Assembly (NCBI GenBank): GCA_002423245.1
Contig: DIVD01000050.1
Span: 1,545 to 7,203 of the forward strand
Origin: Rhodobacteraceae bacterium UBA6141
GTDB lineage: Bacteria; Pseudomonadota; Alphaproteobacteria; Rhodobacterales; Rhodobacteraceae
Direction of reading: 5' to 3'
Length of the DNA stretch: 5,659 nucleotides
The notes under the pieces are model-generated. The model saw only the letters and a program-made list of their open reading frames with translations. It did no database searches and was not told where the DNA came from. Of the stretch, positions 1-5,523 are shown piece by piece (the first letter of the stretch is position 1; every line of letters starts with the position of its first letter). The translations under genes and the position numbers were made by a program.

Positions 1-1
1 G

Positions 2-628
2 CGCTACCGCTACAACCCCGATGTCGAAAGCCTCGCGGCGATGGTGCCCGCGGTGATCCCGCTTCTGCTGATGCTGATCCCGGCGATGCTCGCGGTCCTG
101 TCCGTCGCGCGCGAGAAGGAGACGGGCTCCATCGTGAACCTCTATGTCACCCCGGCCCTGCGGCTGGAATTCCTGCTGGGCAAGCAGGTGCCCTATGTCG
201 TGCTGGGCTTTGTCAACTTCCTGCTGCTGCTGGCGCTGGCGGTGTTCGTCTTCGGCGTGCCGGTCAAGGGCAGCCTGCTGGCGCTTTCGGCGGGGGCGCT
301 GGTCTATGTCATCCTGGCGACGGGGCTGGGGCTGCTGATCTCGGCCTTCACCCGCAGCCAAGTCACGGCGCTGTTCTTCACCTCGCTGGCGACGCTGATC
401 CCGGCCGCGCAGTATGGCGGCATCATCGACCCGGTGTCCTCGCTGGAAGGCATGGGCCGCGTGATCGGCGAGGTGTTCCCGACCAGCCATTTCGTCACCA
501 TCTCGCGCGGGGTCTTTGCCAAGGCGCTGAGCTTCGGCGATCTGGCCGGGTCCTTCCTGCCGATGCTTCTGCTGGTGCCGGTGCTGGTGGCGCTCGGCGC
601 GTTCTTCGTGCGCAAGCAGGAGACCTGA
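2..628 (+). CDS. rbbA: RbbA-type ABC ATPase/permease fusion, C-terminal fragment (left-truncated)
   Basis: Only the last 208 residues are present; the open frame enters from the left edge with no start. The fragment is the ABC-2 membrane domain: about five hydrophobic segments, with the conserved cytoplasmic stretch REKETGSIVNLYVTP after the first segment and LLGKQ soon after. Recalled similarity to the C-terminus of E. coli RbbA (about 911 residues: two ATP-binding domains, then an ABC-2 permease) is strong and nearly co-linear, for example RYRYN at the start, the MVPAVIPLLLM region, the IDPVSSLEG region and a final KKQE/RKQE. In E. coli, RbbA has been described as a ribosome-associated ATPase, and the family is also annotated as half of an exporter with YhhJ. 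The ATPase domains lie outside the window, so their integrity cannot be judged. The next gene starts 3 bases after the stop, which indicates one operon. A stand-alone ABC-2 permease is the alternative if the upstream sequence lacks the ATPase domains. Confidence 0.85.
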   Translation, partial: RYRYNPDVESLAAMVPAVIPLLLMLIPAMLAVLSVAREKETGSIVNLYVTPALRLEFLLGKQVPYVVLGFVNFLLLLALAVFVFGVPVKGSLLALSAGALVYVILATGLGLLISAFTRSQVTALFFTSLATLIPAAQYGGIIDPVSSLEGMGRVIGEVFPTSHFVTISRGVFAKALSFGDLAGSFLPMLLLVPVLVALGAFFVRKQET

Positions 629-631
629 GCG

Positions 632-1735
632 ATGCGCCCCAGGCATGTGCTGCACCTTGCGGTCAAGGAACTTCGCGGGCTCGTGCGCGATCCGCTGCTG
701 CTGGCGCTGGTGGTCTATGCCTTCACGCTGGACATCTACACCCACGCCACCGCCATGCCCGAAACGCTGAACCGCGCCACGATCGGCATCGTGGACGAGG
801 ACGCCTCGCCCCTGTCGCGGCGCATCGGGGATGCGTTCCTGCCGCCCTATTTCGTGACGCCCCAGCAGATCGACATGGCCGAGATGGATGCGCGGATGGA
901 TGCCGGCCTCGACATCTTCTCGCTGGTCATCCCGCCGGATTTCCAGAGCGATCTGGTGGCGGGCGCCCGGCCCGAGTTGCAACTCAACGTCGATGCGACG
1001 CGGGTCAATCAGGCTTTTACCGGCGCGGGCTACATCCAGGCGATCGTCGATCAGGAAATCACCGGCTGGGCCGGGCGTGACGCGGTGCTGCCCGTCGATC
1101 TTGCGCTGCGCGCCCGCTTCAACCCGGCGCTGGACCCGGGCTGGTTCGGCGCGCTGTCGGCGGTGATCAGCGCGGTGACCATGCTCTCGATCATCCTGTC
1201 GGGGGCCGCGCTGATCCGCGAGCGCGAGCATGGCACGGTCGAACACCTGCTGGTCATGCCGGTCAGCGCCGCCGAGATCATGACCAGCAAGGTGCTCAGC
1301 ATGGGCGGCGTGGTGCTGGTGGCGGCGGGGCTGTCGCTGACCTTCGTGGTGCAGGGGGTGCTGGGGGTGCCGGTGGCGGGCTCGGTGGCGCTGTTCCTCG
1401 CGGGCGCGGCGCTGCACCTGTTCGCCACCACCTCGCTGGGCATCCTTCTGGCGACGATCTCGGGCTCGATGCCGCAATTTGCCATGCTGCTGCTGCTGGT
1501 GCTGCTGCCGCTGGAGATCCTGTCGGGCGGGATGACCCCCCGCGAATCGATGCCCGAGGCGGTGCAATATGTCATGCTGGCGGCGCCCAACACGCATTTC
1601 ATCGCGCTGGCGCAGGCGGTGCTGTTCCGCGGCGCGGGACTGGCGGTGGTCTGGCCGCAACTGCTGGCGCTCGCCGTGATCGGATCGGCGATGTTCGCCT
1701 TCGCCCTGCGCCGCTTCCGCGACTTCCTGCGCTGA
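632..1735 (+). CDS. yhhJ: YhhJ-type ABC-2 transporter permease
   Basis: This is a complete 367-residue inner-membrane permease, close in length to E. coli YhhJ (about 374). The architecture is typical of ABC-2 membrane proteins of the YhhJ/YbhR class: an N-terminal membrane segment (about residues 21-36), a large extracytoplasmic domain (about 40-170), then about five membrane segments between 172 and 360. Recognisable YhhJ landmarks are NVDATR (119-124) followed by QAFTG, the FNP.LDP.WFG stretch (163-173), the cytoplasmic motif IREREHGTVEHLLVMP (195-210), SGGMTPRESMP (298-308) and a C-terminal RFR. It has no ATPase domain and presumably uses that of the RbbA-type protein encoded 3 bases upstream. 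The ATG at 632 has an AGGAG ribosome site at 618-622, 9 bases upstream and inside the end of the preceding gene. The exported substrate is unknown and cannot be read from the sequence. Confidence 0.9.
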   Translation: MRPRHVLHLAVKELRGLVRDPLLLALVVYAFTLDIYTHATAMPETLNRATIGIVDEDASPLSRRIGDAFLPPYFVTPQQIDMAEMDARMDAGLDIFSLVIPPDFQSDLVAGARPELQLNVDATRVNQAFTGAGYIQAIVDQEITGWAGRDAVLPVDLALRARFNPALDPGWFGALSAVISAVTMLSIILSGAALIREREHGTVEHLLVMPVSAAEIMTSKVLSMGGVVLVAAGLSLTFVVQGVLGVPVAGSVALFLAGAALHLFATTSLGILLATISGSMPQFAMLLLLVLLPLEILSGGMTPRESMPEAVQYVMLAAPNTHFIALAQAVLFRGAGLAVVWPQLLALAVIGSAMFAFALRRFRDFLR

Positions 1736-1750
1736 CCGCGAGGCCGCCGC

Positions 1751-1765
1751 GTCCGCCCCGCGGAC
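1751..1765. terminator. Hairpin at convergent gene ends, possible bidirectional terminator
   Basis: A perfect 6-bp stem GTCCGC/GCGGAC encloses a CCC loop. It sits 15 bases after the yhhJ-like stop (1733-1735), and its last base is the first base of the stop codon of the opposing stress-protein gene (1765-1767, read on the - strand). The symmetry would let it act on both transcripts. No T-run follows on either strand, so it is not a canonical intrinsic terminator; it may instead only protect 3' ends. Confidence 0.4.
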
Positions 1766-2232
1766 TACGCCTGCTCCGCCCTGGGCATGAGATCTGAATC
1801 CTCGACGACCTTCTGCGCCAGAAGAAGGCTGCATTCCAGCGCGTCGGCCAGCCCGGCGGCGACCGACCGGCTCATCCAGCGGGTCCAGAAGCCCTGCCTG
1901 TGGTGCCCGACCACGACCAGATCGGCCCCCGTCTGCTTGGCCACCCATGTGATCCTGGCAACGGGATCGCCGGACTCCATGCGCAGCTCGGGCGCAAGCC
2001 CCATGGCGGTAAGCCTCTGATGGCCCTCATCGAGGACCGCCCGGAAATCGGCTTGCTGCTGCACGATCGCGCCGGCATCCGCGCCCTGCGCCAGCGCATT
2101 GCCCGCGACCGTCTCGACCACCGCCATCAGGATCACCTGGGCACCTGTGATCTGCGCAAGCCGCGCCCCCTCGCGCAACGCCAGCCGTCCCTCGCGCGAG
2201 CCATCGTAACACAACAGGATTTTGGCATACAT
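1765..2232 (-). CDS. Universal stress protein, UspA family
   Basis: This 155-residue single-domain protein has the alpha/beta Usp fold pattern. It begins with strand 1 MYAKILLCYDGS, which carries the conserved Asp (D10), and has a second strand with VILMAVVE (33-40). The GDP (88-90) introduces the helix before TGADLVVVGH (101-110), and the last strand is CSLLLAQ (134-140). Family members bind ATP or signal through dimers and adjust cell physiology under stress. In ATP-binding members the phosphate loop reads G-2x-G-9x-G-S/T. Here it reads G109-HH-R112 and then R122-S123, so two of the three glycines are arginine, and nucleotide binding is doubtful. The ATG at 2232 was chosen over an in-frame ATG at 2382 because it begins directly with the Usp strand and has a GGAG site 7 bases upstream; the longer form would run across the divergent promoter and into marR. 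The gene is divergent from the MarR-type regulator and convergent with the yhhJ-like gene. Confidence 0.9.
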   Translation of the reverse strand: MYAKILLCYDGSREGRLALREGARLAQITGAQVILMAVVETVAGNALAQGADAGAIVQQQADFRAVLDEGHQRLTAMGLAPELRMESGDPVARITWVAKQTGADLVVVGHHRQGFWTRWMSRSVAAGLADALECSLLLAQKVVEDSDLMPRAEQA

Positions 2233-2239
2233 CGACGGA

Positions 2240-2243
2240 CTCC
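2240..2243 (-). promoter_or_regulatory. Ribosome binding site of the stress-protein gene
   Basis: GGAG read on the - strand, 7 bases before the ATG at 2232. It decides the start in favour of the 155-residue protein over the 205-residue reading. Confidence 0.65.
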
Positions 2244-2253
2244 GCTGTTGGTA

Positions 2254-2285
2254 TGCATGTGCAGCATGACTGGAATGCACTTGCA
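2254..2285. repeat. Imperfect inverted repeat, candidate operator
   Basis: The left arm TGCATGTGCA (2254-2263) and right arm TGCACTTGCA (2276-2285) are inverted copies with 9 of 10 positions complementary, separated by 12 bases. Each arm holds two TGCA units offset by 6 bases, and the arms are offset by 22 bases, about two helical turns. The right arm overlaps the TTGCAA proposed as the -35 element of the marR-type promoter, so a bound dimer would block it. Confidence 0.5.
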
Positions 2286-2309
2286 ATATGATTGTCGGCA
2301 TACTAGTTA
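2281..2309 (+). promoter_or_regulatory. Possible sigma-70-type promoter of the marR-type operon
   Basis: TTGCAA (2281-2286) as -35 and TAGTTA (2304-2309) as -10 are separated by 17 bases. Each is a moderate match to TTGACA/TATAAT. Transcription would start near 2315-2317, which would exclude the ATG at 2288 as the regulator start and agrees with the ATG at 2339. A 5-bp inverted repeat TAGTT/AACTA (2304-2308 and 2317-2321) covers the -10 and the likely start point. Confidence 0.35.
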
Positions 2310-2312
2310 GGG

Positions 2313-2328
2313 CTGCAACTATCTGCAA
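2313..2328. repeat. Direct repeat CTGCAA at 10-base spacing
   Basis: CTGCAA occurs at 2313-2318 and 2323-2328, exactly one helical turn apart, just downstream of the proposed -10 element and before the regulator start codon. Its TGCAA core resembles the TTGCAA at 2281-2286. It could be a second binding site for the same regulator. Confidence 0.35.
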
Positions 2329-2338
2329 GCTGATAAGA

Positions 2339-2815
2339 ATGAAACCCGCACCGCATGACGACACCGGCACGATCGAACTCATGGAGCATTTCGCACGCTC
2401 CCTGGCAGCGTCGTCGCGCCTGTGGAAACGGTATCTTGACCTCCAGTTCCGGGATCTGGGCCTGTCCCAGGCCCGGTGGAGTGTATTGCTGGAGATCTCG
2501 CGGAATCAAGAGGCGACGCAGATCGAACTGGCGCGCACCCTGGAGATCGAGGCCGCATCGCTGGTGCGCCTGCTCGACGGGCTCGAGAACGCCGGGCTGA
2601 TCGAACGCCGCCCCTCCGCCGAGGACAGGCGGGCCAAGACGCTGCACCTGACAGAGGCCGCCTGGCCGCTCATCGCCAGCATGAAAGAGATTTCGGCGGC
2701 GAGTCGCACGGCAATTCTCGAGGGGATTTCGCAGCGGGATATGCGTGTTGCAACACAAGTCCTGAGCCGGATAGCGGCCAGACTGGAGATTTTGAGCAAT
2801 GGTCAAAATGGATGA
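2339..2815 (+). CDS. MarR-family transcriptional regulator
   Basis: A 158-residue winged-helix regulator of the usual MarR length. Order of elements: N-terminal dimerisation helices (about 11-40), the LSQARWSVLLEI helix (42-53), the helix-turn-helix TQIELARTL...ASLVRLLDGLENAGLIERR (about 60-91), the wing with the family signature DRRAK (96-100), LTEAAWPL (104-111), and C-terminal dimerisation helices to 158. Such proteins act as dimers and usually repress their own operon until a small lipophilic or phenolic ligand binds. The ATG at 2339 is preferred over the in-frame ATG at 2288 because the 17 extra residues have no family counterpart and would cover the probable promoter; neither start has a strong ribosome site. 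The stop overlaps the start of the next gene by 17 bases, which ties this regulator to the EmrA/EmrB-type pump as its probable target. The ligand is unknown. Confidence 0.88.
   Translation: MKPAPHDDTGTIELMEHFARSLAASSRLWKRYLDLQFRDLGLSQARWSVLLEISRNQEATQIELARTLEIEAASLVRLLDGLENAGLIERRPSAEDRRAKTLHLTEAAWPLIASMKEISAASRTAILEGISQRDMRVATQVLSRIAARLEILSNGQNG
2745..2756. repeat. Perfect 12-base palindrome inside the 3' end of marR
   Basis: GTGTTGCAACAC reads identically on both strands. It lies within the last 25 codons of the regulator gene, 42 bases before the start of the membrane fusion protein gene. Its centre TTGCAA is the same hexamer found at 2281-2286 in the divergent promoter region, so it could be an internal operator. 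It may also be a chance result of coding sequence. Confidence 0.35.
2785..2788 (+). promoter_or_regulatory. Ribosome binding site of the adaptor gene
   Basis: GGAG lies inside the end of marR, 10 bases before the ATG at 2799. It favours that start over the ATG at 2808 and suggests coupling of adaptor translation to marR translation. Confidence 0.5.
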
Positions 2816-3968
2816 CATAAAGGCGGGTGAGGCCATTGCAGACGAGGCTGCAATGGGCAAACCGTCGCAGGCTCGCCCGCCACGGCGCAGCCGCACAAGG
2901 TGGATCAGACTGATCGTGATCGGCGCCGTGATTGCCGTTCTGGTCTGGCTGGCCGCCCCGTGGGTGGCCGCGCGGTTCACGCAGGTGCACATCAATGATG
3001 CCAGGATCGCCGCCCGGATCGTCACCGTGGCCAGCGAGGTCTCCGGAAGGATCACGGCTTATCCGATGCTCGTCGGGGATCCGCTCAAGAAGGACGATCT
3101 GATCGCCGCGATTGACCGCGAGTCCTCGGAAAAGGAGCTTGAGGCCGTCCTGTCGCGGCTTGCCGCGACCGATGCGCAACTGGGGGAGCTCGAGGCACAG
3201 AAGGTGCTGCTGGACAAGCAGCTTGCGGCGCGGCGCGACGCGGCGCAGGCCGGCATAGCGGCCGCAGAGGCGAACCACGAGGCATCCCTCGCCGTTCTGA
3301 AGAACGCCCGGTCCCGTTACGAGAGGGTGACAAGGCTCGCCGAACAGAATGTCACCGCGCAGCAGAGCCTTGACGAGGCCCAGGCGGCGCTGGACACCGC
3401 CATCCAGCAGGAGCGCGCCGCTTTCGCGCAGATCCAGAACGCGCGGGCCAGTCTGGCCATAGTGGCGGCCGACGCAGAGCAGATGCGGGTGCTGGAGTCG
3501 CAGATCGCGTCGCTTCAGGCCGCGCGTTTGGGAACCGAGGCCGAACGCAGCCTGAAGGAAATCGACCTCGCGCGCCGCACGATCACTGCCCAGTTCGACG
3601 GCATCACCGACGCGACCTTTGTCGATGTCGGCGAGTATGTGACGCCGGGCACACGGCTTGCGATGTATCACGCGCCCGATGACGTGTGGATCGACGCCAA
3701 TGTCAAGGAGACCGACTTCGGCAGGATTGATGTAGGCTCGCCGGCCCACATCACCGTGGACGCCTTTCCCGGCCGGACCTTTGAAGGCGAGGTGGTCGCA
3801 CTCGGCGGGGCGGCGACCAGCCAGCTTGCGCTTCTGCCCAGCCCCAACCCCTCGGGCAACTTCACCAAAGTGACCCAGCGCCTGCCGATCCGCGTGTCCA
3901 TCGACGCCGGCGGCACCGAACTGCGGCCGGGCATGATGGTCGAGGTCTTTGTCGATGTCGCAGACTGA
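2799..3968 (+). CDS. EmrA/HlyD-type membrane fusion protein (efflux periplasmic adaptor)
   Basis: This 389-residue protein is anchored in the inner membrane by one segment (about residues 36-54) after a positively charged cytoplasmic tail (RPPRRSRTR). The periplasmic part has the adaptor order: first lipoyl half (about 72-107, with ASEVSGRI and a following GDPLKKDD turn), a long alpha-helical coiled coil (about 108-257, rich in Ala, Gln and Glu heptads), second lipoyl half (260-290), then beta-barrel with ANVKETDFGRIDVGSPA (300-316). EmrA-class marks near the end are ALLPSPNPSGNFTKV.QRLPIR (344-365) and LRPGMMVEV (375-383). Such proteins link an inner-membrane exporter to a TolC-type outer-membrane channel, which is not in this window. 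The ATG at 2799 has GGAG at 2785-2788; an in-frame ATG at 2808 would shorten it by three residues. It overlaps marR upstream and the exporter gene downstream. Close to certain for family; the substrate is unknown. Confidence 0.92.
   Translation: MVKMDDIKAGEAIADEAAMGKPSQARPPRRSRTRWIRLIVIGAVIAVLVWLAAPWVAARFTQVHINDARIAARIVTVASEVSGRITAYPMLVGDPLKKDDLIAAIDRESSEKELEAVLSRLAATDAQLGELEAQKVLLDKQLAARRDAAQAGIAAAEANHEASLAVLKNARSRYERVTRLAEQNVTAQQSLDEAQAALDTAIQQERAAFAQIQNARASLAIVAADAEQMRVLESQIASLQAARLGTEAERSLKEIDLARRTITAQFDGITDATFVDVGEYVTPGTRLAMYHAPDDVWIDANVKETDFGRIDVGSPAHITVDAFPGRTFEGEVVALGGAATSQLALLPSPNPSGNFTKVTQRLPIRVSIDAGGTELRPGMMVEVFVDVAD
3942..3945 (+). promoter_or_regulatory. Ribosome binding site of the exporter gene
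   Basis: GAGG inside the end of the adaptor gene, 9 bases before the ATG at 3955. The alternative ATG at 3973, in the second copy of the tandem repeat, has only a weak site at poor spacing, so 3955 is the preferred start. Confidence 0.5.
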
Positions 3969-3986
3969 GTCGATGTCGCAGACTGA
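3951..3986. repeat. Perfect 18-base tandem duplication across the adaptor/exporter gene overlap
   Basis: GTCGATGTCGCAGACTGA occurs at 3951-3968 and again, without a mismatch or spacer, at 3969-3986. Each copy holds an ATG in the exporter frame and a TGA in the adaptor frame. Because 18 is a multiple of three, both frames are kept: the adaptor still ends at the first TGA (3966-3968), and the exporter gains six residues (its N-terminus reads MSQTES-MSQTD). It looks like a replication-slippage duplication. Confidence 0.95.
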
Positions 3987-5523
3987 CCGCTATTTCGAGC
4001 GTTACGGCCCCGCCTACAAATGGTTCGCGACCGGCACGATCATGGTTGCCACCATCTCGGTGGTGTTGTCGACGACGATCGTGAACGTCGCCATCCCGGC
4101 GGTCATGGGTGCCTTCGGCATCAGCGCGGTGCAGGCCCAATGGATCTCGACCGGCTTTCTGGCCGCGATGACCGCCACGATGTTGCTGGCCGACTGGGCC
4201 AACCGCGCCTTCGGGATGCGGCTGACGATGATCGCCTCGATGGGCGTGTTCCTTGCGGGTTCGGTCCTCGGGGGCCTCGCACCGAACGAAAGCGTCCTGA
4301 CGCTGGCCCGCGTGGTGCAGGGCGCGGCGGCGGGCATCGTCCAGCCGCTGGCCATGATCATGCTGTTCAAGGTGTTTCCGCCAGACAAGCGCGGCGCGGC
4401 CATGGGCATCTACGGCGTCGGCGTGGTGCTTGCCCCCGCACTTGGCCCCTGGATCGGCGGTGTGCTGATGGACGCCTTCGACTGGCGCTTCGTCTTCTAC
4501 CTGGGCCTGCCCTTCGCCGGCCTCGCCATCGTGCTGGCGAACGTGTTCCTGCCCACCCGCGAAGAAAGCGGTCCGATCCCCGCCTTTGATTTTGTCGGCG
4601 TGGCGATCCTGGCGCTCTTCCTCGCCGTCCTGCTCAGCACGCTGTCGAACGCGCAGCGGCTTGGATGGGACACGAACGCGATCCTGTCGGGTTTCGCGAT
4701 TTCCGCCGCTTCGGCCATCGCCTTCATCGCCTGGGAACTGCATACCTCCAAGCCCATGCTCGACATGCGGCTGTTCGCGAATTTCGCCTTTTCCTCGGCC
4801 TCGCTCATCGCCTTCATCATGGGGGCGGGGCTGTTCGGCTCCACCTACCTGCTTCCGGTCTTCGTGCAGCAGATCCAGGGCATGACGCCCACGCAGGCGG
4901 GCCTGCTTCTGATGCCCTCGGGCTTTGTCATGCTGCTGGTCTTTCCGATCGCGGGGCGCCTGTCCGACAAGGTGCCCGCGCCGATCATGATCGCCATCGG
5001 CATGGGGATCTTCGCCTGGTCCTCGTGGCTGATGACCGGCGCAAATGTTCATACCGGCTTCTGGATGCTGGCCCTGTGGACGGTTCTCTCGCGCGTGGGG
5101 CTGGGTCTGGTGTTTCCCGCCATCTCGTCGGGCGCGCTGAAGGTTCTTCCGCCGCACCTTATCGGCCAGGGGTCGGGGGCGTCGAACTTCATCCGTCAGC
5201 TTGGCGGCGCCTTCGGGGTCAACCTGCTGACCGTGTTCATCGAGCGGCGGACGATCATGCACGCGGATGCCTTCGCCGCCACCCAGACGAGCGACAATTC
5301 GACGACCATGGAATTCCTGCGCGAGGTGGCCGGCCTCATGCACGCCTCGGGGCTGCCGGATACCCAGATCATGCCCGCCGCGTCGTTGTTCCTCGGCCAG
5401 GTGGTGGTGGCGCAATCCTCGACTGCGGCGTTCCAGGACGCGTTCCTTGTCGTCTGCGGCATCTTCCTGATCGCGCTGATCCCGACGTGGTTCATGTGGC
5501 GCGCCCCTTCCCGAGGCGCCTGA
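3955..5523 (+). CDS. DHA2-family (EmrB/QacA) MFS multidrug exporter, 14 TM
   Basis: This 522-residue inner-membrane antiporter has about 14 hydrophobic segments, the DHA2 layout. Family marks are TIVNVAIP in TM1 (41-48), R119-VVQG in TM4 (motif B), the antiporter motif C GVGVVLAPALGPWIGG (154-169) in TM5, DWRFVFYLGLP (176-186), GRLSDK (334-339), and SGASNFIRQLGGAFGV (407-422). Such proteins export hydrophobic drugs or toxic metabolites in exchange for protons, here presumably through the adaptor encoded just upstream. Two acidic positions common in the family are absent: the Asp of LDxTIVNVA is Ser39, and the acidic residue of the TM2-3 motif A appears to be replaced (AFGMR context at 85-89). 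Related DHA2 proteins with Ser or Ala at the first site are known to me. The start at 3955 is backed by GAGG at 3942-3945; TTG 3949 and ATG 3973 are in frame. The gene overlaps the adaptor gene by 14 bases. Confidence 0.92.
   Translation: MSQTESMSQTDRYFERYGPAYKWFATGTIMVATISVVLSTTIVNVAIPAVMGAFGISAVQAQWISTGFLAAMTATMLLADWANRAFGMRLTMIASMGVFLAGSVLGGLAPNESVLTLARVVQGAAAGIVQPLAMIMLFKVFPPDKRGAAMGIYGVGVVLAPALGPWIGGVLMDAFDWRFVFYLGLPFAGLAIVLANVFLPTREESGPIPAFDFVGVAILALFLAVLLSTLSNAQRLGWDTNAILSGFAISAASAIAFIAWELHTSKPMLDMRLFANFAFSSASLIAFIMGAGLFGSTYLLPVFVQQIQGMTPTQAGLLLMPSGFVMLLVFPIAGRLSDKVPAPIMIAIGMGIFAWSSWLMTGANVHTGFWMLALWTVLSRVGLGLVFPAISSGALKVLPPHLIGQGSGASNFIRQLGGAFGVNLLTVFIERRTIMHADAFAATQTSDNSTTMEFLREVAGLMHASGLPDTQIMPAASLFLGQVVVAQSSTAAFQDAFLVVCGIFLIALIPTWFMWRAPSRGA

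Larger units (their letters stand above)
2233..2338. promoter_or_regulatory. Divergent control region between stress-protein gene and marR-type gene
   Basis: This 106-base non-coding stretch is visibly richer in A and T than the flanking genes and must hold the promoters of both divergent units. It contains six TGCA tetramers between 2254 and 2327, arranged as pairs, plus inverted and direct repeats that are listed separately. This is the natural place for autorepression by the MarR-type protein, whose family usually binds palindromes in its own divergent promoter region. Binding is inferred, not shown. Confidence 0.65.

Noticed and set aside
2322..2333. Similarity of TCTGCAAGCTGA to the SlyA consensus TTAGCAAGCTAA (9 of 12)
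   Set aside because: The outer half-site bases differ and the regulator is not clearly a SlyA orthologue, so the match is too weak to call a SlyA-type box.
2288..2338. Regulator start at ATG 2288, adding 17 residues
   Set aside because: The extension overlaps the probable promoter and operator repeats and has no match to the MarR family; the ATG at 2339 gives the usual length.
1765..2382. Longer 205-residue form of the stress protein starting at 2382
   Set aside because: The 50 extra residues have no Usp counterpart and would cover the divergent promoter region and the marR start; the ATG at 2232 has a good ribosome site and begins with the family's first strand.
2670..3749. Long open frame (359 codons) on the - strand opposite the adaptor gene
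   Set aside because: It has no recognisable domain and overlaps the convincing HlyD/EmrA-type coding sequence almost fully, so it is a shadow frame.
5501..5520. GGCGC/GCGCC inverted repeat at the end of the exporter gene as a terminator
   Set aside because: It lies inside the coding sequence, has a long loop and no following T-run, and such short GC stems are common at this composition.
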